64,000 nucleotides of DNA from Pezicula radicicola (Eukaryota > Ascomycota > Leotiomycetes > Helotiales > Dermateaceae): assembly GCA_003008705.1 (NCBI GenBank), contig PDUO01000015.1:129290-193289 (forward strand), given 5' to 3'. A model generated the notes under the pieces. The model was not told the DNA's origin, ran no database searches, and saw nothing but the letters and a program-made list of their open reading frames with translations. Shown here piece after piece: positions 21,019-32,468 of the stretch. Within the stretch, counting starts at the first letter, position 1; each line of letters begins with the position of its first letter. The position numbers were made by a program, and so were the translations under genes.

Positions 21019-21880
21019 ATGCAGACTGGTGACTTGAAGCCGGCAAGGCCACGCCAACGCGTTCCAACTTCGTGTTTGGAATGCCAGAGACGGAAACAAA
21101 AGGTACCTATAATAGCAATATTCCATTCGCTGTAACAGCACCACTTATCTTCTCGGCAATGTCAGTGGACTAATCACCCGTCTTTTAGTGCAACAAAGAA
21201 GTGCCATGCCGAAACTGTGCCCGTCGATATCCTCCTGTTGACTGCGTCTATCAACAAGCGAGGTGGGTAATTTTCTCTCACTAAGTCCTTTGGGTGTTAA
21301 CGTGGTAAATAGAGAGAATGCGTCTTCAGGAGGTCAAACGAGTACAAACTACTTGGAGCATCAAAATTCTTCGGATGCCTTAGGCGATGTCCAAGTACAA
21401 AGTGACTCTGGAACGGCCATTTATACCGCAAGTGTCGAGCAAGCCTCCGAGTGCCCTCAATATTCGACGAACTATTACGAGGAGGGCTACGAGGATAGTT
21501 TCCACCGAATTTTACCCGGCGGCCAAGGCGAGGCCTCTTGCAGTGCCAATACTCTGTATGATGCCCCACAACCAATTGGGTTTGCAGGGCAGAGTTCGTC
21601 CTGTGAGCAGTCTGTCAGCGTTTTAGCGCCAGCTGCACCATCAGGAAACCTGCAAGACACTCAAGGCCAGACGTTCAATCAATACAGCGACCCCAGTACA
21701 ACCTATCCCCTTCAAGATGGCGTCTTGCATATGAATAGCAACACTGGTTACTACGCCCAGTTCGACCAGGATGCGCCAAGGACCGTTCTGTACCACCCCA
21801 ACATCGCTTACGTTCCCGACACACACTACAATCAAACGCCTCAAGCGCCCCAAACACCACCAAAAGACTCAGACTTCTAG
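21019..21880 (+). CDS. Short Zn2Cys6 zinc-cluster protein, 241 aa
   Basis: Three exons (21019-21102, 21189-21262, 21313-21880). Exon junctions rebuild the zinc cluster with Cys at residues 19, 22, 29, 35, 38 and 47 (CLECQRRKQKCNKEVPCRNC...C), spacing C-x2-C-x6-C-x5-C-x2-C-x8-C. Arg/Lys residues around C22-C29 would contact DNA. Unlike most family members there is no fungal_trans middle-homology domain: the remaining 190 residues are Ser/Gln/Tyr/Pro-rich low-complexity with repeated YST-like and QTP-like motifs, which looks like an activation domain. It could be a pathway regulator for the neighbouring dehydrogenase, but that is inference from distance (about 420 bp) alone. No break is seen. 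Confidence 0.85.
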
Positions 21881-23322
21881 TAATGGGTAGTTGGCGGCCG
21901 TGCGCTGACTCTATTATCTGGTCATCGCATGTAGAATTATCAAACCAAGTCACTCACTTCGTCGCTTATTTTCGAAAAACTATTTTCGAAGTCCAACTAC
22001 ACACGGCAACCATGGACTATAACAATGAACTTCTTTCGCATTATCTTCGATATATACCACAGTTATTTTGCGCATCAATCTTCTTTGTGTTACAGTTTTT
22101 TGACAAGGCTCGACGCGACTAGGGGCCAACGTATCGGGGCCGCCACTCGATTAGACACAATGCGGAGTCACAAGTAATTAACGATTTATGTTTGATTTAG
22201 GTTGTTTAGTGTGTTTACCACAAAATTTACAAATTTTGAAAATAATTACTCTTGATTTCGAAGTGACTAAAGACTCCGACCGGCCCAACAGAAAATCAGC
22301 ATAGCCATGGGCGTAGTATTACAAGTAACGTGTTAAGCACCCAAGTGTTTTCTTGCCCGGGTATATAGTTACCTATTCTGCAAAAAAAAAACAATAATCT
22401 TAAATTCTTGAGCACGTATATGTATTCTACTTGGATTATGTGGCTTAACTTAAAGGTTCGCGGGAAATCTTTAAGCTACTCGAGTAGTACATACTCCGTA
22501 CCGAGTTACCTCTTCGTACTCGGTTGTGATTTCTTCTTTCTCCGCCCATCTGTCTTTTAAGGCATGCTTCTAATATTGACTAGCCATACTATTTGAGATG
22601 AAGAAGAGATGAAAGTCTTAATGCATCTTAAGCAATTACTATGCAGAAAATAACAATCACGCCAAGATCTCAGCCTTGTAGATGAAAGACTGTCAGCCTT
22701 GCGCTCAAAAGCCTATCAGTGAGACAAAAGCCAATCTCAAAAGTTTCTCAACCTTCTTTCACGGGCCGAGCCTCCGAAAGCCATTCGTCCTCGTGCTCGT
22801 TGTGGCTGCGCATTTTCTAGAAGGCCGACGGCCTGTGAAGCACGTCCCTATACGGAGTATAACGTAATCATCCCAGGATTTTGATGATCCGTTTCGTATT
22901 CCAATCGCTGGGCTGTACAGTAGCTCGGGCCTTGTCAGCTTCTGCCTTGCGATTGAGAATGTGTTTCGTGGCGCGTGTACTCTTGTGATTTCTCTCTGTT
23001 CGTATATTTCGCATACGTTAATAAGTCTCACATACTTCGGGTTATTGCAGGTCAATATCTGATCTCCAAACCCTACAAACCCTACAAACATCCTCTTGAG
23101 CCCACCGATGTTAAGACGGTGAGGTAGTCTACGCCGCTGTCAAGTGCACCCAAAACGATCGCGCAAACGAATTCCTTCGGACGGCATTGCCAGCCGTTAA
23201 GACGCCTTCTATCGATCGGGTGATTATGCAGCAGGCGCAAATAAATATCCGGTCATTAGCGAGCTGTTCTGTGGTTTAGAGGGCGTGGGTTGGAAGGAAC
23301 GAACAATAAGTGCTTTGCGACA
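21881..23322. other. Intergenic 1.4 kb with two copies of a 9-mer
   Basis: No supported gene. TACTCCGTA (22492-22500) and TACGGAGTA (22851-22859) are reverse complements, about 350 bp apart. There is an A9 run at 22382. A 110-codon minus-strand frame here has no domain. Confidence 0.5.
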
Positions 23323-26300
23323 ATGGGTCTCCTCTCTCAATCATGGACATTGACCCGGAAGAACATCCTCATAGCCTTCAATCGGCATCTGCTGAGCACA
23401 CTCGTGCGATCATTCTTCCTGCCAGTGGCTTTCATGATATTCCTGAGCTATGCTAAGAATCTCTTCATACCCCCTTCTACGTTTGGCATTGGGGCGAGCC
23501 ATCCAATTCGAACACTCAGTCAAGGGCTCGAGGCCGCAGATGGAGGAAGGAACACAATAGCTTTTGTGAACAATGGTCTATCGGGTGGAGATATTGATCG
23601 GGTAATTGATATCGTTGCTCAGCCTGCAACGGCTCTGGGAAAGAATGTCCAACGATTGACAGAGGAATCTCAGCTGTTGGAAACATGTCGAAGCAGTCTC
23701 AGAGGCGCAACTGGTTGCTATGGAGCCATCATCTTCCAGTCGTCGCCGAGTGAAGGCACAGGTGGACTGTGGAACTATACAATCCGGGTCGATGGCTCGT
23801 TTGGGGAGAAAGTAAATGTTGACAAAACTACCAACGACGTAGAAATATACCCGTTACCACTTCAACGGGCTGTTGACTTTGCTATTGCTTCTATCAATAC
23901 CACTATCGATCAGTCGGCGCTTCCTAGCACCACTCAAGAGTACATGTACACGAGCCTAACTCAGGAACAGCGCAAGACCAGAATAAGAGTCAATTATCAA
24001 GGTGCTATCATTAATATTCTGGGGTTCGTAAATCCAGTTTATTTTTGTCCTCTTTTTGCTTCTTTCGTCTGCTATAACATTTCTCGAGATTTCCGTACTC
24101 CCAACACATGCCTCGCTACTCCTCAGTCATGTTTAATTCTCCCAAACCTTCTTAAAGAATCTCTGCTAACATCGAAGTAAAAAAGAGTTGCTTTTCTCAT
24201 CGGGATGGTGGGTGTGACTTATCACTTGACAGGCTTTATAGCCACCGAAAGAGAACTAGGGATGTCTCAACTCATTGAAGCTATGATGCCAAATCTCCGT
24301 AGATGGGAGCCTCAACTTACACGAATACTATCCTATCACCTGGCCTTTGATATATTGTACGTCCCTGGCTGGATTATCATGGGCTTGGTGCTTGGTGTGG
24401 GCGTCTTTGCCAAAACTTCTATGGCAATTGTCATCATATTCCACCTGTTGACCGGTCTATCGCTTGCCTCATTCTCCATCCTTGGTGCTTCTTTCTTTAA
24501 GAAAGCTCAACTTTCTGGTATCAGTCTTGCTATTATCACTCTTCTTCTTGGGGTGCTCGCCCAGATCATCGACAAGAGCGACTCTGGAACTGTGGCAATT
24601 CTCTCACTTCTCTTCGTTCCTTGCAACTATGTGTTTTTCATAGTCTTCATGTCTCGATATGAAAGGCAGAATTTGCCGACCAATCTCATTCGGTCAGCCC
24701 CAAATAATCCATGGGGTCTACAAGGAATCGTTCTTTGGGTTTTCCTTATCATCCAAATATTTGGATATCCTATGTTAGGCGCACTTATGGAACGGTATCT
24801 GTACGGTACCGCGTCAAAAGGTCGTTCCGTAATTGGAAACAAATCGGGAGCTTCCACAGAAGTACTAGAAACAGTACAGCTAGAAGGATTTACAAAGCAT
24901 TACCGCCCAAACTGGTTTCGACGCAAAGCAGCTTTCTTTACCAAAACACCAACAGCTACGGTAGTTGCTGTAAATGACCTCACATTAACAGCTTCCAAAG
25001 GCCAAATTCTTGTTCTTCTAGGGTCTAATGGCAGTGGCAAGTCCACTACATTGGATGCTATCGCTGGCTTGAATACAGTTACAAGTGGAACAATTAAAGT
25101 TGATGGCACTAGAGGCCTTGGTATTGCTCCTCAAAAGAACGTTCTTTGGGACGAACTCACCGTCGAAGAACATATCCGAATCTTCAATCGACTGAAATCC
25201 TCAGACCACGATACCAAAGACGCTCTCCACAGATTGATCAAAGCAATTGATTTAGATCGCAAGATTGGCGCTAAAGCAAAGACATTATCAGGCGGTCAGA
25301 AGAGAAAGCTGCAATTGGGAATGATGTTTACTGGTGGTTCTAGCGTATGCTGCGTAGATGAAGTGAGCAGTGGCTTAGATCCACTGAGTCGAAGGAAGAT
25401 CTGGGACATTTTGCTTGCTGAAAGAGGCACTCGCACTATTATCCTTACCACCCACTTCCTCGATGAGGCTGATCTACTAGCCGATCGAATTGCTATTCTA
25501 TCAAAAGGTACTCTTCGTGCCCAAGGCTCTTCGGTAGAGCTTAAAGACAAACTCGGCGGAGGTTATCGAATTCATCTCTACACAGGGCCCGGACATAATA
25601 CTGCTCCTGAAATAGAAGGAGTGCCCCGTCACGTTGCCTTTGATCAGACTACGTTTGCAGCATCAACGTCAAAACAAGCTGCTCATATTGTGCGGAGATT
25701 GGAGCACGAAGGCATCACAGATTATCAACTTTCTGGTCCAACAATAGAAGACGTTTTCCTTCAACTTGCAGAAGAGGTTCGAAACGAAAGTAGTCCAAGT
25801 CTTGAGCGAGAGACACCCACACCAGAGACACATTCAGTAGAAAAGGAACCTAGTGCGAAAACTGATTCTGTTCGCTTAGGTGGAAGTGGTGATCGCCTTG
25901 AACTTTTGTCTGGACATAATATTGGCTTCTTCCGGCAAGCTTGGGTTCTTTATCGCAAGCGCTGTACCATAATCCGACGCAATTACTTGCCCTCCATTGC
26001 AGCGTTCTTAATTCCTGTCATCGCTGCCGGACTCGTAACACTTTTCCTTAAAACCTTCCATGCCGTCGGCTGTTCTCCAACTCAACAGGTGTCAGTTTCT
26101 GATATTGAGAGTCTAGCCAACCAAAACAAATACGATCTGGTAATCGGTCCATCTACGAGATTTTCAGAGGCTACTATCTCTGCCTTTTTCCAAGAACTCA
26201 TGCCAGGTGTAACTCCCAGCCAAACCGAGCTGCAGCAAAATATCCATGTGGTTGATACACTAGCAGAGTTCAACGACTACATCAACCAGAATTTTGCAAA

Positions 26301-28415
26301 TGTAACGCCTGCGGGCTTTTTTGTTGGCGATGGTAGTTCAGCACCTACTATTGCCTACAAAGGTAATGGCGGACTCTACACTGGCGTCTTTGGGCTTAAT
26401 GTATTGGATTCTACGCTCTTGAATATCTCTATTACTACACAGTATTCTACATTTGATATACCATGGGCTCCTTCTACGGGAAAGGCTTTGCAGCTTGTTG
26501 TGTACTTTGGACTTGCTATGGTATGTATTCCCCAAGGTTCTTGTAATCAACGACTAACTTCAAGTAATTGTAGGCTGCCGCCCCTGGCTTCTTTTCACTT
26601 TATCCCACCGTCGAAAGAATACGCAATGTCCGAGGGTTGGAATACTCAAACGGCGTGCAGTCTCTGCCATTGTGGCTGGCATATTTGGCCTTTGACTTCC
26701 AAATAGTTCTCGCCTCAAGCGCCCTGAGCGTCATCATCTTTGCGGCCTCATCGTCAGCCTGGTATCATGTTGGATACCTCTTTGTCATTTTCTTTCTCTT
26801 TGGCCTAGCTATGATACTACTCTCATATGTGGTATCGCTTTTCGCGCGCACTCAGTTATCGGCATTTGCTATAGCAGCTGCATCTAATGCCGTGATGTTC
26901 CTCGTATATCTCGTCGGGTACCTTTGTACAATCACCTACGCGCCTATCAACAAAATCGACTCTTACCTCCTTCTTGTGCATTTCCTAGTATCTGTATTCA
27001 CACCTATGGGCAGTTTGACCAGATCGCTCTTCTTGGCTTTGAATATATTCTCAACGACTTGTTCTGGCAAAGAAATAGCAGCAAATCCCGGCGGTATTCT
27101 TCAGTATGGCGGTCCAATTTTGTACTTGATCGTGCAAATATTTGTACTATTCGGTATTCTCCTGTGGTACGACAGCGGCTCCATTGTAGCCTGGTACCGA
27201 AGACTTCGCAAAACGCCAAGCACAGTTGCTGAAAACGAGATACCGGCGGATGAAGAGATCGCCGAAGAATTGGTTCGAGTCAACAGCTCAAACGATGGGT
27301 TGCGCGTGCTGCATCTCACGAAGAGCTTTGGGAAAGTCACAGCTGTTGAAAACTTGACCTTCGGTATCAGAAGATCCGAAGTGTTTGCGCTGCTTGGACC
27401 TAATGGAGCAGGGAAATCTACTACAATCTCTTTAATACGTGGAGATATTCAACCCTCAAAGAACGGTGGAGAGATATTCGTTGAGAACATCGAGATAAAC
27501 AGACATAGAGCTGATGCAAGGTCTCATCTTGGCGTATGCCCACAATTCGATGCTATGGATCAAATGACGGTTGTAGAGCACCTGAGATTCTACGCTCGAG
27601 TCAGAGGAGTCCCGGATATTGAACACAACGTCGAAGGTGTCATCAAAGCTGTTGGCCTCCAAGCATTCTCAGCCAGAATGGCAGCCAAACTCAGCGGTGG
27701 GAACAAGCGGAAACTCAGTTTGGGCATTGCGCTCATCGGCAATCCGACTGTGCTGCTATTAGATGAGCCCTCGTCAGGTATGGATGCAGCAGCAAAACGC
27801 GTGATGTGGAAGACTTTGGCGGCCGTTGTTCCTGGCCGTTCACTTCTTCTCACCACACACAGTATGGAGGAAGCCGATGCGCTTGCCGATCGTGCAGGAA
27901 TCATGGCAAAGCGTATGCTTGCAATGGGAACAAGCGACCATCTTCGACGAAAACATGGAGATGCCTATTACGTCCATTTGGTCATGAAAACAGCCCCGCA
28001 TACCACTTCCGATGAGATATCAAAGGTGAGGACCTGGGTGCTAGAAAACTTTTCTGGGGCCATAATCGAGACGAAAACATATCATGGCCAAATGCGATTC
28101 TCAGTTCCTGCACACACAGGAGAAAAGGAAGAATCAGCAGGTTCCACTGATGAAGATGAAATCAACGACAATAGCGTAGAGTACAAAGCTCGCAGTGGCG
28201 GAATCGGGTCCTTGATCACCGTGTTAGAAGATCATAGAGATAATCTAGGCTTAGAGCACTACTCCGTCTCACCAACAACCTTGGACCAAGTCTTCCTAAG
28301 CATTGTCGAAAAACACGACGTCGAAGAGGAAAATTACGGAGCCGATACAAAACCGAAGGCGGATTGTTTCAAGAAAGTAAAGACTCTGTTGACAAAACAA
28401 AGCGCGGGTAGTTAG
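23323..28415 (+). CDS. ABCA-type full-size ABC transporter, 1625 aa
   Basis: Three exons (23323-24023, 24186-26520, 26574-28415); the first intron needs a GTTCGT donor, an unusual but workable site with a GCTAAC branch. Each half carries TM helices then a nucleotide-binding domain. The N-half opens with a helix, a large luminal loop (roughly residues 40-230, with Cys at about 127 and 133) and more helices. NBD1 has Walker A GSNGSGKS (513-520), LSGGQ (601-605) and Walker B VCCVDEV (621-627). NBD2 has Walker A GPNGAGKS (1287-1294), LSGGN at 1385 and Walker B LLLDEP (about 1406-1411). The reversed-type second signature (SGGN) and the Val after Glu in Walker B 1 are variations. ABCA proteins move lipids and amphipathic compounds; cargo is unknown. 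The ATG used is at 23323, as the longer frame starts at TTG. Confidence 0.93.
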
Positions 28416-29001
28416 TCAAACCTCGCAGAAAATGAAAATAAACGAACGCTATATGTCATCTCATGTACATAATGTAGATATCTAGATAATTTTGCATGTC
28501 ACTTGGACGGGAAACGGAAGGAATTTTTATAAGGCATGGAAGGTATCGGCGTTCTAATCAATATTTATACATTTCTCCAACCTAAAAGCCTAACAAGCCC
28601 CATTTACCACCCGCATTACCACATGGTAATCCTTGATAACCTTGATAATCACCGAAAATACAATCAGAAATGGGGGTTTACGGCGTCACAGGCATTATCG
28701 TTAAGTTGTCATATCGAATCGACATCGGCGCCGAGGTTTAGGCACTATCGTGAGCTCCACTAATCTAGATAAGCACTCTCTTCGGTGCATGTTGAACAAG
28801 ATCTCTCTCTCACTTATTTCCTCTTTCCTTTTCACTCTGGAAAAGTAAGAGAAGAAAGTATTCGAAGATCTTTTACCTGTTATCTTCTTTTTTTTTTATC
28901 TCAACTCACTTACCTACTCACCTTAAATCTCGCAACCCCAGTCCAGTCCAGTCTAGTCCAAAAAAGAAAGAAAGAAAGACATTAGAAATCAAGCAAGAAT
29001 C
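28416..29001. other. Intergenic, promoter of the amidase gene
   Basis: No coding signal. There are poly-T and CA-rich leader stretches between 28880 and 28990. Confidence 0.5.
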
Positions 29002-31174
29002 ATGGATACTCAAAATCTCATCGCTCAAGCCCTATCCATCCGAGACAAATCTCTCTCCGAAATCGAACCACCACTCCCTCCTCTTCCACCGGCCTCAGAG
29101 CTACCTAAAAATGTCCTTGGTTTTGCAAAGGATCTTTTGACCGAGGATGAGTGTAGGATTACTGGGTTGGATGTTCCTGAGTTGCTTGAGGAGATTAGGG
29201 AGAGGAGGGTTAGTTGTGAGACTGTTACGAGGGCTTTTTTGAGGAGGGCGGGTTTGGGTCAGGGACTTGTAAGTTTTTCTTTTTCTTTTTTTTTCCTTTA
29301 AGTTTTCCACTATGAGTTTTAGTTGGTTTGTATTTTTTTCTTTCTTTTTCAAATTTATGAATGAAAGAAAAGAGAGACTGATTTTTGGGGATTTTGTTTG
29401 GGGGGTAAATAGACAAATTGTATAACCGAACTCTTACCAACCGAGGCTATTGAACGAGCGAGATATCTTGATTCTTTGGATGGTCCCGTTGGTCCTTTTC
29501 ATGGATTACCGATTTCTATTAAGGAACATCATGGGATGAGGGGACGGTCTACTAATGGGGGGTATGTTGCTCTTATTGGGAAGGAGGTTGATGGGGATGT
29601 TAGTGTTAATGATGTTCTTTGGGAGGCGGGGTGTGTTTTTTATGCTAGGACTAGTAAGTTTATTTTATTTCTTTCCACCCCCTCTTTAAAAGCGATACAA
29701 TGCTTTAGTTAGTTATATTCTGTGGTTTGTTAGATTTCTTCGAAGTTAGTTTTGTGTTGGTGAGTTGTGCTGATTTCGGGTTGATTGATTGCGAATTAAA
29801 TAGCTCAACCTCAGGCTGTTATGCATTTGGAAACTTCTACGAATATTTATGGGGTTACTACTAATCCTCATAATACTGATCTTACATCTGGTGGGAGTTC
29901 TGGTGGTGAATCTGCTCTTGTTGCTTTTAGAGGGAGTATTTTAGTACGTTCAACTGCATATCCTTACTATCGGGATTCAGGTAAACGAGAGAGAAGCTTA
30001 TATTCTATTTCTCTAGGGTGTTGGTGGTGATATCGGTGGATCTATTAGATGTCCAGCTGCGAATACTGGAATCTATGGGTTTAAGCCTACACCTCTTCGT
30101 ATGGGTAAATTGGGTGGTACTGTTGCTTTTAGTGGTCAAGAAGGGTAATTACCACTTAACTCTGTTTTTTCGAAGTTAGCGAGCTTTGCAAAATACAAGT
30201 TACAAGAAGCTAACGGACGGAATCATAGCATAATGCCAACCCAAGGACCACTCTCCACATCCAGGTCAGGCTTGAATCTATTCATGGAAACATATCTAAG
30301 TTATTCACCCTGGATAAAAGACGATTATCTGGTCCCCATCTCCTGGCGTCCAGTAACGCTCCCGCCAAAACTGAAAATCGCAGTTATGTGGACAGATGGT
30401 ATTGTGACTCCTCATCCGCCTGTCACTCGTGCATTGAAAGAAGTTGTTAAATGTTTAGAGGACTCCGGGATTGAGGTTGTGGAGTGGAAAGCTGTGGGTC
30501 ATGATGAGTGTTGGGATATAACACAAGCACTCTACTACGAAGATGGAGGGAAAAACGTGGAAGAACTTGTCCTGAAAGGAGGGGAGGAATTATTACCGTT
30601 GACGAAGTGGTTGGTTAAGGATAATGAGAATGTTAAATATCGGACTGCTGAGGATGTTTGTGATGTAAGTACAAGTTCCTTTCTTCTCCTTCAAATCCCC
30701 TTTATCTTTCTTCTTGACTTTATAGGCTCCAAAGTATAGTGAAAATACTAGGTTATGATTCTAACAAAATAACAGCTCAAAGTAAAACGAAACACCTACC
30801 GCTACAACTACAACAAACACTGGCTTTCCACCGGCTCACAAGATGGTCACCCCGTAGACGCAATTCTCTGTCCAACAGGACCTGGTCCAGCACCACCACA
30901 TGGAAATGCTAAATACTGGGGTTATACCAGTCAATGGAATATGCTTGAATATCCTGGTGCCGTGTTCCCAGTTACGAAGGTTAATCAAGAGGTGGATTTG
31001 AAGGATGAGAATTATGTTCCTATGAACCAAAAGGACAAGTTTAACTATGACTTGTATGAGCCTGGGAGATATGTTGATGCGCCTATTGGGTTGCAGATTG
31101 TTACTAGACGGTTTGAGGATGAGAAGTGTTTGGCTGTGCTTGAGGTTGTGGAGAGGGCTATGGGGAGGAAATAG
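29002..31174 (+). CDS. Amidase signature family enzyme (acetamidase-like)
   Basis: Six exons: 29002-29268, 29413-29653, 29804-29943, 30017-30144, 30229-30664 and 30776-31174, giving 536 aa, the usual length of fungal acetamidases. The catalytic triad of the family is intact: Lys126 (SIKEHHG), the cis-Ser Ser201 in GGSSGGE, and the nucleophile Ser225 in GGDIGGSIR. The spacings 126-201 (75) and 201-225 (24) match GatA. The FHGLPISIKE entry and the C-terminal PTGPGPAPPHG, YPGAVFPV and PIGLQIVTRRFEDE segments are characteristic. Amidases hydrolyse carboxylic amides to acid plus ammonia; fungal members use acetamide, fatty-acid or aryl amides. Splicing was inferred, but the phases and homologous junctions agree. 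Substrate unknown. Confidence 0.92.
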
Positions 31175-31543
31175 AGTGGGGAAGAATTCTTTTCTAGAGG
31201 GAGGAGTGGGGGGTTGGTTTTGGAATTGAGGAGGGAATTGAGGAGCGCTGGGTGAAGAGTTTATTTTAGATAGATTATGAAATGAGATTATTCTTATTGC
31301 ATTTTATTATGTATCTAATAGATTTGATGATATAAATTCACTAACAGAATTAAAACCGTACCAAGCGAGGTGTATTAATTATGATGTATCTGGGTAGTAG
31401 GTTCCAATACCTCATTACCTATCACTTATGACTAAGCCCAATGTATTTCTATTTAAAAGCCTTGTTAAAATGCTATACCTAGAACATAAAACTCTTCTTA
31501 GACTATTCAAACCCGCCCAATAAATCCACTGTACATATAACCA

Positions 31544-31850
31544 TTAAACTTTTTCCCCACCTTCAACCGCAACATCCTCAACTACTCCATTTGTAAAACC
31601 ATCAACAGCATCAACGATCTCATTCGACCTCGCCATCTCCCCTCCCACCCAAGTCCCAGCTCTCTAATGACCTTCTAATTCTTAGTAGACCAAAACCAAC
31701 AAATAACAAACAACAGAGGCAAAAAGGCCAAGTACAGCAGAAGTAATGATGATCGCTTTGGCCTGGAAGAATTTATTTAGTCATTTAGTCGATAGTGTCT
31801 AAGTGAGAAGATTGCTTAACATATTCACCATATTTGGAAGAACCAGAGCA
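31544..31850 (-). pseudogene. Possible 3' remnant of a small membrane protein gene
   Basis: On the minus strand a splice-like CAG is followed by a clear hydrophobic helix (AKAIIITSAVLGLFASVVCY then LLVLVY), a stop, and then a hydrophilic tail with RAGTWVGGEMARSNEIVDAV and FTNGVVEDVAVEGGEKV. The tail contains two in-frame stops (TAA after LVY, TAG four codons later). Upstream, a DSESCSGSSKYGEY-like acidic stretch could be an earlier exon. The composition looks like real former coding sequence, but I recognise no family, and no start is visible. Treat as a tentative, decayed gene end. Confidence 0.35.
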
Positions 31851-32030
31851 GGACTCTGAGTCTTATACCTTGGGACGTGGGGATATAATTTGGAATATGG
31901 TGGTAGGAGGTTCCAAAGAAAGCTTGTAGTATATTTTAATTTCCAACAGGCATGCTGAAAGAGTATACTATGATCTTGTTAGACCTAAAGTATTTAACTT
32001 TGAGTTGTGAGTTATTAAGCTATCCCTCCC

Positions 32031-32098
32031 CCCCCTGAATGAAGGTTATTTTTTGCAGTGTCGCAAAAGCAAAAAAAAAATAACCTTCATTCAGGGGG
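32031..32098. repeat. Perfect inverted repeat (hairpin), about 24-bp arms
   Basis: Arms at about 32031-32054 (CCCCCTGAATGAAGGTTATT then Ts) and 32075-32098 (A run, TAACCTTCATTCAGGGGG) are reverse complements separated by about 20 bp. It lies between a gene remnant and the photolyase gene. Confidence 0.85.
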
Positions 32099-32468
32099 AA
32101 TAGTATAACTTAATTTGAAATCTAGATAGGCGAGAATGTAAAGGGGTCTTCAAAGATCGACGCCAAGGTCTCGGCAATCTGTCTGTCTGTTCCTGACATG
32201 ATGACGTCCTCGATCCGATACGAATACGAATCGACACGCTCCTTCTTCCTCTGACCTTCCACGCACTTGCTTCTTGTATCCTCAACTTTCATTGTCCCAT
32301 TATATCTACCGATCCACCCAATTGATGCTTTCACCACTCCGTCTTTTTTCAACAAGATCATTCTGTAGCTGACTACTACTAAGACACCCACACTTCACCG
32401 CGATTCAGTTGAACCAGTTTCCACATCACCAACTCCAAAGTGCATTCAGCACATCTCAGCTCTCCAAA

